This document shows, in pieces, positions 1-9,405 of a stretch of 64,000 nt of DNA. Position 1 is the first letter of the stretch. Each line of letters opens with the position of its first letter. This stretch comes from Fibrobacter sp. (GTDB taxonomy: Bacteria; Fibrobacterota; Chitinivibrionia; Chitinivibrionales; Chitinispirillaceae). Where the stretch lies: assembly GCA_012513915.1 (NCBI GenBank), contig JAAZBG010000120.1, positions 22,146 to 86,145 of the forward strand. The letters are read 5' to 3'. A program made the position numbers and the translations under genes. A model generated the notes under the pieces. It made no database searches, was not told the origin of the DNA, and was given only the letters and a program-made list of their open reading frames with translations.

Positions 1-169
1 CTGACGGAGTAAGATACACCTGGACATCACTGATGGTTGAATTGTCAGTTGTGTAAATCACCCCTTTTGCGACAACTTCAGAAGAACTGCCTCCTGAAAC
101 AATGTCATTTGTGCAACTGACAATTACCATAATGGTTATGGTAAACAGACATGCAATTATGGTTTTCAT
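1..169 (-). CDS. Secreted lipoprotein, N-terminal part (runs off window)
   Basis: Reading the minus strand from an ATG at 169 gives an open frame to the window edge (56 codons seen). The first 19 residues are a lipoprotein signal peptide with a hydrophobic core and lipobox IVSC, then a Ser/Gly-rich linker and the start of a domain (residues about 36-56, GVIYTTDNSTISDVQVYLTP) that resembles a carboxypeptidase-regulatory-like beta-sandwich. The ATG overlaps the stop of the upstream TIGR02147 gene as ATGA (169-166), so the two are probably translated together. Mature protein is predicted to be lipid-anchored in the envelope. The function cannot be told from the fragment. Confidence 0.75.
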   Translation of the reverse strand, partial: MKTIIACLFTITIMVIVSCTNDIVSGGSSSEVVAKGVIYTTDNSTISDVQVYLTPS

Positions 170-1062
170 TGTATGCTCTCGCTTGCTTTGTCAGTATCTG
201 TCAGAGGAAAAATCTGGAAATTGACCTGTACTACACGATCGATATTTGTGTCGTGCTTTACAAGATCGATAAGTTCGGCACGCAAGTTGTCAATTTTTTG
301 CCGGATTGTATCAAACCCCTGCTGTGAAACACTGAGTGTCAGGGCAGAGAAACCCCTGTCTTCTTTTGAAAATCTGTAGAGTGCATCTTTTGCGATGTCA
401 AGTGTATTCAGAACAAAGTTGTTAATAACAACGGAGTCTGTATTTAATCCGGTTGAAATGTGATTGCTGGTGAGTTTATAGGTATTCGATGATATATCTT
501 TTTTAATGAGTTCAAGTCGCTCAAGTACGTTAATCGCCTTTTTTGCTTCTGCGGCGGTGATATGTGGGATTACCATTTTTGATAATGCAAAAAAATCACC
601 GTCAAAGGTAATGTAGTTTAGAAGTGCACGAATTGCCGAATAATACCACTTATCATAAAACGCATATGCATCTGGTTCAATTGTTTTTACACGTCCCTTT
701 TTAAACGTAACCATCTTACCAAAGTATGTTTTCTTTTCATCATGGTTTTCAGCCTGATTGTAATGCACCATTAAATCGAAGTAGCGGGTTTCGCGTTTAC
801 GTAATTGAAAAACTTCTGCGATTTTGCATATAAAACGGTCTGGAAGATCACAAGTGCTGTTTAGTATCTGTGAAAAAAAACCAGCAGATTTAAACCCGGC
901 GAATTCTGCAATATACCGGTACGAGATCGGCTGTTTTATACTTTTCAGGTATTCAGCACGATCTTTCAAAAATTTTCGGTAATCAGTATAGTCAAAAATG
1001 TCTACCATAGTTAATTCATTTCTTTTCTGCATCCGTTTAAATAAACTACGGGGGTTATACAC
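166..1062 (-). CDS. TIGR02147 family protein (DUF4423-like), putative regulator
   Basis: A 298-residue protein whose N-terminal part (FDYTDYRKFLKDR, then AEFAGFKSAGFFSQIL at about residues 53-68) matches the TIGR02147 family, which is expanded in Fibrobacter succinogenes. The early part resembles a helix-turn-helix; the central and C-terminal parts match the DUF4423 region. No signal peptide is seen, so it should be cytosolic. The family's role is not established; DNA binding is inferred. The ATG at 1062 has GAGG eight bases upstream; a second ATG at 1008 (MVDIFDY) would remove a poorly conserved 18-residue extension and is a reasonable alternative. The stop codon overlaps the ATG of a lipoprotein gene, suggesting the pair acts together. 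Confidence 0.85.
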   Translation of the reverse strand: MYNPRSLFKRMQKRNELTMVDIFDYTDYRKFLKDRAEYLKSIKQPISYRYIAEFAGFKSAGFFSQILNSTCDLPDRFICKIAEVFQLRKRETRYFDLMVHYNQAENHDEKKTYFGKMVTFKKGRVKTIEPDAYAFYDKWYYSAIRALLNYITFDGDFFALSKMVIPHITAAEAKKAINVLERLELIKKDISSNTYKLTSNHISTGLNTDSVVINNFVLNTLDIAKDALYRFSKEDRGFSALTLSVSQQGFDTIRQKIDNLRAELIDLVKHDTNIDRVVQVNFQIFPLTDTDKASESIQ

Positions 1063-1243
1063 TGATCCTCAATAAAATATAGTAATAACCGGATTCAATT
1101 TCCTATAAATATTCAGTAGCGATTTATTAAATTTGAGGTAATGCTGTTATAAAATATTGATAAATATACGTATGTCGTTGCTGTGTGTTTATTAAAAATT
1201 GTGTTCTGTTGTATTCAACCGCTCGTTTAAAGTCTTCAGGTCA

Positions 1244-2053
1244 TTACCTGCTGGAGTTTAAAAAAGCTTTCAGGTTGATAAACATCGTTAGATATTTTTC
1301 AAAATCTGTAACAGAGATGCAGTTTGGACCGTCACACAGAGCTTTATCCGGATCCGGGTGGATCTCAAAAAATAAACCGTCAACACCCATTGATACAGCT
1401 GCTTTTGCCAGTGGTACCGCAAGATTTCTGTTTCCTGACGAACATCCATCACCACCTCCGGGTGCCTGAACACTATGGGTTGCATCAAAAATAAACGGAC
1501 GACCAAAACTTTTTAATACCGGGAAGCCTGCAAAGTCAACAACGAGCCGGTTGTAACCGAAAAAAGTGCCTCGTTCTGTCAACCAGGCGTTGTATCCTGC
1601 TTTGTCAAGTGAGTGTTTCATATCTGATGGTGCCATAAACTGGCCTTTTTTAACATTGACAATTTTACCGGTAGCTGCAGCCGCCGCAAGCAGATCTGTC
1701 TGGCGGCAAAGAAATGCAGGTATTTGTAAAACGTCAACTGCATCAGCAGCTTCTTTTGCCTGATTTGATTCGTGTATATCGGTAAGTGTTGGCAAACCAT
1801 ATCGGGTCTTGATATCGCTGAGTACCCGTAATCCTTCTTCGGGCCCCGGACCGCGAAATGATGACTTTGATGTGCGGTTGGCTTTATCATATGATGCTTT
1901 AAAAATGATATCGATAGAGTGTTTTACCGAAAGCTCTGCAAGTTTTGATGCAACTGACAGGCAGAGTTCCTGTGATTCAATAACACAGGGACCGGCAATA
2001 AAAAACAGTTTTTCTGGTGACTCATTTTTGTACTTTAAAACCGGATTGTTCAC
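1244..2053 (-). CDS. kdsA: 3-deoxy-8-phosphooctulonate (KDO-8-P) synthase
   Basis: Condenses phosphoenolpyruvate with arabinose-5-phosphate to KDO-8-phosphate, the committed step to the KDO of lipopolysaccharide. The 269-residue length fits the family. Recognisable segments are FIAGPCVIES (residues 18-27), FKASYDKANRTS, RGPGPEEGL, LPTLTDIHE and FDATHSVQAPGG. Cys23 in GPC lies where metal-dependent KdsA enzymes carry their metal ligand; the E. coli type has Asn there, so this one is probably metal-dependent. It is cytosolic. It is divergent from gap, with 169 bases between the starts. It implies an LPS-bearing outer membrane, consistent with the acyltransferase and LptF-LptG fusion later in the window. 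Confidence 0.96.
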   Translation of the reverse strand: MNNPVLKYKNESPEKLFFIAGPCVIESQELCLSVASKLAELSVKHSIDIIFKASYDKANRTSKSSFRGPGPEEGLRVLSDIKTRYGLPTLTDIHESNQAKEAADAVDVLQIPAFLCRQTDLLAAAAATGKIVNVKKGQFMAPSDMKHSLDKAGYNAWLTERGTFFGYNRLVVDFAGFPVLKSFGRPFIFDATHSVQAPGGGDGCSSGNRNLAVPLAKAAVSMGVDGLFFEIHPDPDKALCDGPNCISVTDFEKYLTMFINLKAFLNSSR

Positions 2054-2100
2054 GAGTTTAACCTCTTATTATAGATCATTGTATCACTTTATTTTTTTAA

Positions 2101-2130
2101 TTGACTCAGTTTCCTGAATCAACGTATATT
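2101..2130 (+). promoter_or_regulatory. Putative vegetative promoter of gap
   Basis: TTGACT at 2101-2106 and TATATT at 2125-2130 are separated by 18 bases, about 90 bases upstream of the gap start. This fits a housekeeping sigma-factor promoter. It is predicted from sequence only. Confidence 0.45.
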
Positions 2131-2156
2131 ACTATGCTGATTAAATGAAGAAGTAA

Positions 2157-3224
<1,068 letters not shown>

Positions 3225-3245
3225 TTTTCGGTAAATCCGATTTTT

Positions 3246-3279
3246 AAGGGGAACGGAAGTAATCCGTTCCTCTTTTTTT
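3246..3279 (+). terminator. Rho-independent terminator after gap
   Basis: GGAACGGA (3250-3257) pairs with TCCGTTCC (3263-3270) around a five-base loop and is followed by TCTTTTTTT. It lies 25 bases after the gap stop. Confidence 0.9.
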
Positions 3280-3377
3280 GAGATGTATGTAGACAAGAGT
3301 AATTATGTTTCTCTGATGCACATGAAATTATCAGGGGTGTATACAGTGATATGCAACTAATACAGAGGAGTTAAGAG

Positions 3378-4646
3378 ATGGCGATATCAAAAAAAACAGT
3401 TAGAGATATTGAGCTTACAGGTAAACGCGTAATAATGCGTGTGGATTTTAATGTTCCTCTTAAAGAGGGTGTGATTCAGGATGATACCCGTATCACTGCT
3501 GCGCTTCCGACTATTAAATATCTGCTTGAGCAGAATGTAAAGAGTATTGTTCTTATGTCACATCTTGGTGATCCAAAGAAGGATACTCAGAAGGCAAAAG
3601 AGAAAGCTGAAAAGGATGGAAAGGCTTTCGACGAGGCTAAATATATTGAAGGAAAACATAAGATGGCTCCTGTTGCTGCACATCTTGGAAAACTTCTCGG
3701 AAAAACAATTAAACTCACACCGGACTGCATGAGTGATGCAACACAGAAAATGGTTGCAGGGCTTGCTGCTGGTGAGATTATGCTGCTCGAGAATACACGT
3801 TTCCATAAAGAGGAAACATCAAAAGAAGCTGCTGATCGCGAAAAAATGGCAAAGGTACTTGCAACGTACGGTGATGTATATGTCAATGACGCATTCGGTA
3901 CAGCTCATCGTGCACATGCATCAACAGAGACGCTTGCTCATTTCCTTCCTGCTGTTGCAGGTTTCCTTATGGAAAAAGAGCTTGAATTCCTTGAAGAGAA
4001 AATTGTAAAGAATCCGGTAAAGCCGTTTGTTGCCATCGTTGGCGGCGCAAAGGTTTCATCAAAGATTGCAGTGCTCGAAAGCCTTTTATCAAAAGTCGAT
4101 GCAATCATTATTGGTGGCGGAATGGCTTATACATTCCTCAAGGTACAGGGAATCGCTATCGGTAAATCACTGGTTGAAGACGAAATGCTTGACACAGCAA
4201 AAACTGTTCTTGCAAAAGCAAAAGAGAAAAATGTCAGGATTCTTCTTCCTGTTGATCATGTTGGAACAGAAACATTTGGTGCAGATGTACCATCAAAGAA
4301 TATCGATGCTGTTGCAATTGATGATGGCTGGATGGGTATGGATGTCGGTCCCAAATCTATTGCTGCATTTAAAGATGCGCTTAAGGGTGCCAAAACGGTA
4401 TTCTGGAATGGTCCGATGGGTGTTTTTGAATTTCCGAAATTTGCTGCAGGTACACAGGCAATTGCAGATACACTTGCTCAGTTAAGCGGTGCCACAACTG
4501 TCATTGGTGGTGGTGATTCAGTTTCTGCTGTCAAGAAAGCAGGGGTTGCTGCCAAGATGTCCCATATCTCCACAGGTGGTGGTGCGTCACTGGAACTAGT
4601 TGAAGGAAAAGTACTTCCAGGTGTAAAATCTCTTAACGATAAGTAA
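3378..4646 (+). CDS. pgk: Phosphoglycerate kinase
   Basis: Transfers phosphate from 1,3-bisphosphoglycerate to ADP. Family segments seen are [11 protein letters not shown] (residues 18-28), [40 protein letters not shown], the nucleotide-site WNGPMGVFE and [10 protein letters not shown]. At 422 residues it is slightly long, because of a Lys-rich insert of about 15-20 residues (about 69-88) after SHLG. The usual SHLGRP reads SHLGDP here, so the Arg that contacts 3-phosphoglycerate in characterised enzymes is Asp. Start chosen at 3378 with GAGGAG nine bases upstream. It follows gap and precedes tpiA on the same strand. Cytosolic. Confidence 0.97.
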   Translation: MAISKKTVRDIELTGKRVIMRVDFNVPLKEGVIQDDTRITAALPTIKYLLEQNVKSIVLMSHLGDPKKDTQKAKEKAEKDGKAFDEAKYIEGKHKMAPVAAHLGKLLGKTIKLTPDCMSDATQKMVAGLAAGEIMLLENTRFHKEETSKEAADREKMAKVLATYGDVYVNDAFGTAHRAHASTETLAHFLPAVAGFLMEKELEFLEEKIVKNPVKPFVAIVGGAKVSSKIAVLESLLSKVDAIIIGGGMAYTFLKVQGIAIGKSLVEDEMLDTAKTVLAKAKEKNVRILLPVDHVGTETFGADVPSKNIDAVAIDDGWMGMDVGPKSIAAFKDALKGAKTVFWNGPMGVFEFPKFAAGTQAIADTLAQLSGATTVIGGGDSVSAVKKAGVAAKMSHISTGGGASLELVEGKVLPGVKSLNDK

Positions 4647-4655
4647 TTGGTATTT

Positions 4656-4695
4656 ATAGATGTAAAGATGTGCTGCGGTACCTCTTTACATCTAT
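4656..4695 (+). terminator. Perfect hairpin after pgk
   Basis: A 13-bp perfect stem (4656-4668 with 4683-4695) around a 14-base loop starts 10 bases after the pgk stop. It lacks an immediate T-tract, so it could be a weak terminator or an mRNA 3'-end stabiliser. Confidence 0.55.
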
Positions 4696-4732
4696 CGGCG
4701 TTATGAATTTTCCTGTTTAATAATTTTTTTTC

Positions 4733-4761
4733 TTGTATCAGTTTATTCATTTTAGTATATT
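4733..4761 (+). promoter_or_regulatory. Putative promoter of tpiA-secG
   Basis: TTGTAT at 4733-4738 and TATATT at 4756-4761 have 17-base spacing and sit 45 bases before the tpiA start. The -35 box is weak. Predicted from sequence only. Confidence 0.4.
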
Positions 4762-4805
4762 AGTGCGCGTCCTGTGAATCACAGGGGAAAGGTTTAGGAG
4801 TCAAC

Positions 4806-5558
4806 ATGCGTAAGAAGTTTATTGCTGGCAACTGGAAGATGAATACAACCCTTGATGAGGCTGTCGCTCTTGCAAAAGACGTAGTCAAAACAATGGGGGA
4901 TACTTCTGATGTTGATATTGCAATCTGTCCTCCATACACCAGTCTGTATGCAGTCAGCGAAGTTCTGAAGGGGTCTACAGTTAAACTCGGTGCACAGGAT
5001 GTTCACTGGGAAGCCAAGGGTGCATTCACAGGCAAAGTAAGCTGCGCAATGCTCAAGAGTGTAGGAGTTACTTACGTAATTATCGGACATTCTGAACAGC
5101 GCACCTATTTTCATGAAACTAACGAGACTGTAAATAAAAAAGTAAAAGCAACGCTTGCCGCTGGCCTTCTTCCGATTATTTGTGTTGGTGAAACACTGGA
5201 AGAGCGTAAAAGTGGTAAGATGGATGCAGTTATTGAGTCACACACTGTTGGTGCATTTGCAGGTATTTCCGCTGAAGATGCACTTAAGTGTACAATCGCT
5301 TACGAACCGGTCTGGGCAATTGGTACCGGTGAAACAGCGACGCCTCAGCAGGCTAATGAGGCACACATTTATATTAGAAAATTACTTACCAAATTATATG
5401 GTACTTCAACTGCGGAGCAAATCCGTATTCAGTACGGTGGCAGTATGAAGGCAGACAATGCGAAGGCTCTTCTGGGTCAGAGTGATGTTGATGGCGGTCT
5501 TATTGGTGGTGCATCACTTAAAGCGTCAGATTTTGCTGGTATTGTAAAACCGGTTTAA
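4806..5558 (+). CDS. tpiA: Triosephosphate isomerase
   Basis: Interconverts dihydroxyacetone phosphate and glyceraldehyde-3-phosphate. The 250 residues start with FIAGNWKMN, which holds the substrate Asn and Lys. His95 in IIGHSEQR and the catalytic Glu167 in AYEPVWAIGTG are present, followed by QYGGS and the phosphate-binding GGLIGGASL. AGGAG lies before the ATG. secG follows after 24 bases and is probably cotranscribed, a neighbourhood seen in many bacteria. Cytosolic. Confidence 0.98.
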   Translation: MRKKFIAGNWKMNTTLDEAVALAKDVVKTMGDTSDVDIAICPPYTSLYAVSEVLKGSTVKLGAQDVHWEAKGAFTGKVSCAMLKSVGVTYVIIGHSEQRTYFHETNETVNKKVKATLAAGLLPIICVGETLEERKSGKMDAVIESHTVGAFAGISAEDALKCTIAYEPVWAIGTGETATPQQANEAHIYIRKLLTKLYGTSTAEQIRIQYGGSMKADNAKALLGQSDVDGGLIGGASLKASDFAGIVKPV

Positions 5559-5582
5559 TTATATTTAATCAGGGTCAAAAAA

Positions 5583-6014
5583 ATGGGAATACTTTTAGGA
5601 ATATTGCTTTTTGTCTTTATCTTAGTTTGCATACTGCTTACTTTTATGGTTCTTATTCAGAGTGATAAGGGCGGTGGTATTAGTGGTGCAATTGGTGGTG
5701 GACTTGGTGGTGCTAACAGCCTTCTTGGTACACAGGATACAGCAAATATTCTTACTCGCGGTACAGCGATTTTTGGTGGAGCATTTCTTGTTCTTTGTAT
5801 AGTATTATCAGTTGTTGTTTCAAAGGTTAATGAGGGTTCTCAGTCACAGTTGAAAAACCGTGCAATGAAACAGCAGGAGAGTGCATCGCCTGCATCAATA
5901 TTGAATAATAATGCGTTACCATTACAAAACAATAGTGGTGTTCTTCCAGTAGACCCAGCAGCGTCAACTCCGGTAACACCGGCTTCTGAAGCACCGGCAA
6001 CTGGTACAAAGTAA
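5583..6014 (+). CDS. secG: Preprotein translocase subunit SecG
   Basis: Small inner-membrane subunit of the SecYEG channel. Two membrane segments are visible, residues about 3-24 and 62-80. Between them lie the family motif LIQSDKGGG and a Gly-rich loop with LGTQDTANILTR. The 143-residue length exceeds the usual 70-110 because of a Ser/Pro/Ala-rich C-terminal tail of about 55 residues, likely disordered. It follows tpiA by 24 bases and precedes tRNA-Leu, an arrangement common in bacteria. Confidence 0.93.
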   Translation: MGILLGILLFVFILVCILLTFMVLIQSDKGGGISGAIGGGLGGANSLLGTQDTANILTRGTAIFGGAFLVLCIVLSVVVSKVNEGSQSQLKNRAMKQQESASPASILNNNALPLQNNSGVLPVDPAASTPVTPASEAPATGTK

Positions 6015-6033
6015 ATAAAGATATTTGAAATTT

Positions 6034-6116
6034 GCGGTCGTGGTGGAACTGGTAGACACGCTACTTTGAGGGGGTAGTGGGCTTAGCCTGTGTCAGTTCG
6101 ATTCTGACCGACCGCA
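6034..6116 (+). tRNA. tRNA-Leu (anticodon GAG)
   Basis: An 83-nt class II tRNA. The acceptor stem GCGGTCG (6034-6040) pairs with CGACCGC (6109-6115), with discriminator A at 6116. The anticodon stem CTACT/GGTAG encloses loop TTGAGGG, giving anticodon GAG, which reads CUU and CUC. A long variable arm and T-loop GTTCGATTC are present. The CCA end is not encoded. Confidence 0.95.
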
Positions 6117-6125
6117 TTAACTTCT

Positions 6126-6164
6126 AAACGGATCAGTGATTGAATATTGCTGATCCGTTTTTTA
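6126..6164 (+). terminator. Rho-independent terminator after tRNA-Leu
   Basis: AAACGGATCAG (6126-6136) pairs perfectly with CTGATCCGTTT (6150-6160), followed by TTT and a T-rich stretch. It closes the tpiA-secG-tRNA unit. Confidence 0.9.
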
Positions 6165-6222
6165 TTATATACTATTTATCGACTTTGCAAATGGCTTGCT
6201 TGTATGAGCATGGAAGGTTTAT

Positions 6223-7266
6223 ATGGAACGATTTAAAAATATACCACTTCATGATTTAGCTGACAGAGTCATTGCTATTGGCGAAAAGAAATTCCGTGCA
6301 CAGCAGATTGTCGACTGGGTGTATGATAAAAGAGTTACCACCTTTGATGAAATGAGAAATATATCCGGAGAACTTAAGGAAAAATTAAAACGGAATTTTA
6401 TACTCGCGAAGCTTGATGTTAACAAGGTCATCGAATCAAAATATGGTGATGCAGTAAAGTTCGGATTCGAAACCATTGATGGAGAATATATTATCGAAAG
6501 CGTTCTGCTGATTGATGGCGATCGGAGAACTATTTGTATTTCAAGTCAACTTGGTTGTGGTCTTGGCTGTGTTTTCTGCGAAACAGGAAAAATGGGGCTA
6601 ATACGCAATCTTACTCTGGAGGAAATGGTAGGGCAGTTTATCGGTATTAATGATTATCTGGCATCTAAAGGTGATAAACCGATTACTAATATCGTTTTTA
6701 TGGGAATGGGTGAAGCGCTTTCAAATTTCGAGACTTTTTTAAATGCACTCGAAATATTCATGCATGAAGACATTTACAATATCGGTGGACGAAGGATCAC
6801 GGTTTCCACTGCTGGTGTGGTTCCGTCTATTGAACGTTTACTGAAAGAAAAACTGAATATTGGCCTTGCAATTTCACTTAATTCTTATTCAAATGAACTC
6901 CGTAATGAGTTGATGCCAATCAATAAAAAATATCCGATAGAAAGTATTATGGCTATTGCCAGACGATATGCTGCTGAAACGGGAAGAACAGTAACGTTTG
7001 AATATGTTGTTATTGATGGTAAAACAAACACTCCGGAAGCTTTACAGGCAATATATAACTATTGCGGTGGTTTCGATTGTAAAATTAATCTGATACCACT
7101 GAATCCATCAACGGGAAGCAGTCTCCTGGGACCAGGGGATAGCAGTCTTGAAATGTTTGCTGATGCGCTTGGTCGAAAGGGTATTACTGCAACAATTCGT
7201 AAGAGTCGGGGTCAGGATATATGGGGGGCATGTGGTCAGCTTGCGGGAAAACGCATAGTCAGATGA
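6223..7266 (+). CDS. rlmN: 23S rRNA (adenine2503-C2)-methyltransferase, radical SAM
   Basis: Methylates A2503 of 23S rRNA, and in several bacteria A37 of some tRNAs, by a radical SAM mechanism. The 4Fe-4S motif CxxxCxxC is Cys112, Cys116 and Cys119 (CGLGCVFC). FMGMGEAL, the SAM-binding ISLNSYSNELRNELMPINKKY-type region and the C-terminal catalytic Cys in IWGACGQLAG are present. The 347-residue length is typical. GGAAGG precedes the ATG. Cfr-type enzymes belong to the same superfamily, but housekeeping context and a single copy here favour RlmN. Cytosolic. Confidence 0.93.
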   Translation: MERFKNIPLHDLADRVIAIGEKKFRAQQIVDWVYDKRVTTFDEMRNISGELKEKLKRNFILAKLDVNKVIESKYGDAVKFGFETIDGEYIIESVLLIDGDRRTICISSQLGCGLGCVFCETGKMGLIRNLTLEEMVGQFIGINDYLASKGDKPITNIVFMGMGEALSNFETFLNALEIFMHEDIYNIGGRRITVSTAGVVPSIERLLKEKLNIGLAISLNSYSNELRNELMPINKKYPIESIMAIARRYAAETGRTVTFEYVVIDGKTNTPEALQAIYNYCGGFDCKINLIPLNPSTGSSLLGPGDSSLEMFADALGRKGITATIRKSRGQDIWGACGQLAGKRIVR

Positions 7267-7483
7267 GACAGACTTTCTATATAAGATTGTTTTAATCGAT
7301 ACCGTGTTTGTATAAACGACAATAATCAATTGCAATGGAAATTAAAATTGAGTGTGCTTCGTAATAGAGTACTACTGAGGTTTTTTTTAAAACGGATAGG
7401 GGCAGATTAATATATACATTTGAATATGCAATCGTTTAACCGAGAGAGCTTTTACTGAAAGAATCACTGTGTAGGTTTACTTA

Positions 7484-8608
7484 ATGAAAAATACCTATTT
7501 CGATAATGCTGCAACATCATTTCCTAAACCACCAGCGGTTGCTGAGATGATCACAACATACCTGAATGCAGTTGGCGGGACTTATGGTCGCAGTGCGTAC
7601 CAGCGGGTAATTGATGCATCCAGTGGTGTTGAAACGGTTCGTGATCTCATGGCTGAAAAATTACAGGTTGAACATGTTGAACATGTCATATTTTCATTTA
7701 ATGCAACCACTGCAATTAATACGATTTTGTCCGGACTGAATTTAAATAATTCGCACATTCTGATATCTCCTCTTGAACATAATGCTGTGACCCGGCCGCT
7801 TGAGATCCTGCGGGGAAAATGCGGAGTAACGATAGATATAATGCCGCACTTCCCGGATGGACGCATTGATATCGACAACGTTAAAAGCATGATACGGGAT
7901 ACAACAAAGCTTGTAATTGTGAATCACCAGAGTAATGTTAACGGAGTAATCCAGCCAGTTGATAAAGTAAAGAATGTCGTCGGAGGTATTCCGGTGCTGC
8001 TTGATCTTGCACAATCATTGGGACATATTCCGGTCAAACTTGACGAATGGAATATCGATTTTGCTGTGTTTACCGGACACAAAGGGCTTCTTGGACCTTC
8101 CGGAACCGGTGGTTTTTTTATTCGTAATCCCGATCTTGTCGATCCATTGGTCGCTGGTGGTACCGGGAGCAGATCTGAAAGCTACGAGATGCCATCATTT
8201 GCACATGATAAGTTTGAAGCCGGAACTCCAAATATAGCAGGCATCTATGGGTTGCTGGGTGCACTTAAAAATCCCTGTAAAAGGCAATATAAGCAGCAAA
8301 AGTATATTGAGCTCCTTGACACAATCAGCAGTTGTGGATTTGTAAAGGTGCTGCGGGCTACTGATAAAAATGATCAGGGAGATCTTTTTTCACTTGTTCA
8401 TCATAGGTATGACTGTTCTCACATTGCCAGTGCACTTTATACAAAGTACGCAATTGAAACCCGCAGCGGACTTCACTGTGCACCGCTTGCACATACAACG
8501 CTTGGAACATTTCCAAACGGATCTGTGCGTTTTTCATTGTCACCATATCACACTGATTCTGATCTTGATTTTCTTTGTAATGCGATAAAAAAACTGGAAT
8601 ATATATGA
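7484..8608 (+). CDS. Cysteine desulfurase-like PLP enzyme (TIGR01977-type)
   Basis: A 374-residue class V aminotransferase-fold protein. [13 protein letters not shown] opens the protein; the PLP lysine is Lys200 in [13 protein letters not shown], and a candidate persulfide cysteine is Cys332 in [11 protein letters not shown]. This architecture matches the TIGR01977 branch of the cysteine desulfurases, distinct from IscS and SufS. Its stop overlaps the ATG of the DUF3343 gene (ATGA at 8605-8608), so the two are translationally coupled. By known genomic association this pair occurs with selenium-trait genes; no selD is in the window, so delivery of sulfur or selenium to a partner is inference. 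Cytosolic. Confidence 0.88.
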   Translation: MKNTYFDNAATSFPKPPAVAEMITTYLNAVGGTYGRSAYQRVIDASSGVETVRDLMAEKLQVEHVEHVIFSFNATTAINTILSGLNLNNSHILISPLEHNAVTRPLEILRGKCGVTIDIMPHFPDGRIDIDNVKSMIRDTTKLVIVNHQSNVNGVIQPVDKVKNVVGGIPVLLDLAQSLGHIPVKLDEWNIDFAVFTGHKGLLGPSGTGGFFIRNPDLVDPLVAGGTGSRSESYEMPSFAHDKFEAGTPNIAGIYGLLGALKNPCKRQYKQQKYIELLDTISSCGFVKVLRATDKNDQGDLFSLVHHRYDCSHIASALYTKYAIETRSGLHCAPLAHTTLGTFPNGSVRFSLSPYHTDSDLDFLCNAIKKLEYI

Positions 8609-8820
8609 GAACAATGTTTGCAATATTTCACTCAACCCGGGGGGTAGTGCGGGCCAACCGGGCCTGCACCAAAAAGTCCATTCCGTGTAAAGTAATTCCT
8701 GTGCCGCGGGAATATTCATCAGAATGCGGTATGGCGCTTGAATTTGATGAAACTGTTGAGCGTGAAATTAAAAAAGTTCTTGAGGAAGAGATGCTGGTTG
8801 CGGAGTTTCACAAAAAATAA
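8605..8820 (+). CDS. DUF3343 putative Se/S carrier-like protein
   Basis: A 71-residue protein with the family signature: an N-terminal phenylalanine-histidine segment [12 protein letters not shown], then [18 protein letters not shown] with the conserved Cys in the ECG motif. Families with this signature are annotated as putative selenium/sulfur carriers. It overlaps the cysteine desulfurase-like gene by four bases, which fits acceptance of a persulfide or selenide from that enzyme. That step is inferred. Cytosolic; no membrane segment. Confidence 0.85.
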   Translation: MRTMFAIFHSTRGVVRANRACTKKSIPCKVIPVPREYSSECGMALEFDETVEREIKKVLEEEMLVAEFHKK

Positions 8821-8932
8821 CCAACATCAGAGTACAAGAAAAAGAAAGATCGCTTTTATTGTAACACCAAAGGTATCAACCGGGTCGCAGCTACAACTCC
8901 GGTTTAAAATCAATTCTTTTTCGCTGTACGTA

Positions 8933-9226
8933 CTATGGTAGTACGATTTTTGACTTTTCCTTACTCTTTTTATAAAGAAGTACCTTCCTGCCGATTGTCT
9001 GTACCGTTTCTGCACTAAGTGATTCAAGGATCATTTTCGAAAAGTCATTTTTTGTAATATCAGCATTCTCAAGAATATTAATTTTTATTAGTTCGTGATC
9101 CTCAAGTGCTTTTGAAATGCTTGCAAGCTGGCGCTCATTGAGGCCTTCTTTGCCGATCTGTTGAATCGGGTTCAAAGCGTGGCCAAGGCCTTTAAGGTAC
9201 TGACGTTGTTTTGTTGTAAGACTCAT
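8933..9226 (-). CDS. yhbY: YhbY/CRM-domain RNA-binding protein
   Basis: A single CRM (YhbY) domain that associates with pre-50S ribosomal particles in E. coli. The start MSLTTKQRQYLKGLGHALNP, IQQIGKEGLNE (a GKxGL-type loop) and the end QTIGRKVLLYKK are typical. A longer frame begins at 9238, but its ATG is inside the sequence GGAGAG that is well placed as ribosome binding site for 9226, so 9226 is chosen (97 residues). Convergent with the DUF3343 gene. Confidence 0.92.
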   Translation of the reverse strand: MSLTTKQRQYLKGLGHALNPIQQIGKEGLNERQLASISKALEDHELIKINILENADITKNDFSKMILESLSAETVQTIGRKVLLYKKSKEKSKIVLP

Positions 9227-9405
9227 TCTGCTCTCCATATCAGAGTAAAAATACCTGTTGCATAAATAATTACTAATGCGTAATTTAGATGTAACCTGAT
9301 TTGAATGGCCGGTTTACTGCAACAGTTAAATATGCTGTCAGAAAATATATTGTGCCCGGAATAGCTGATAAAAGTATCATCGTTGATAGGGGATTCATTT
9401 TCACC

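Noticed and set aside
1288..1506. 72-codon frame inside kdsA
   Set aside because: Shadow of kdsA in another frame.
9301..9405. N-terminal extension of the LpxL-like acyltransferase
   Set aside because: TTG start without a ribosome binding site; family alignment begins at the ATG 9406.
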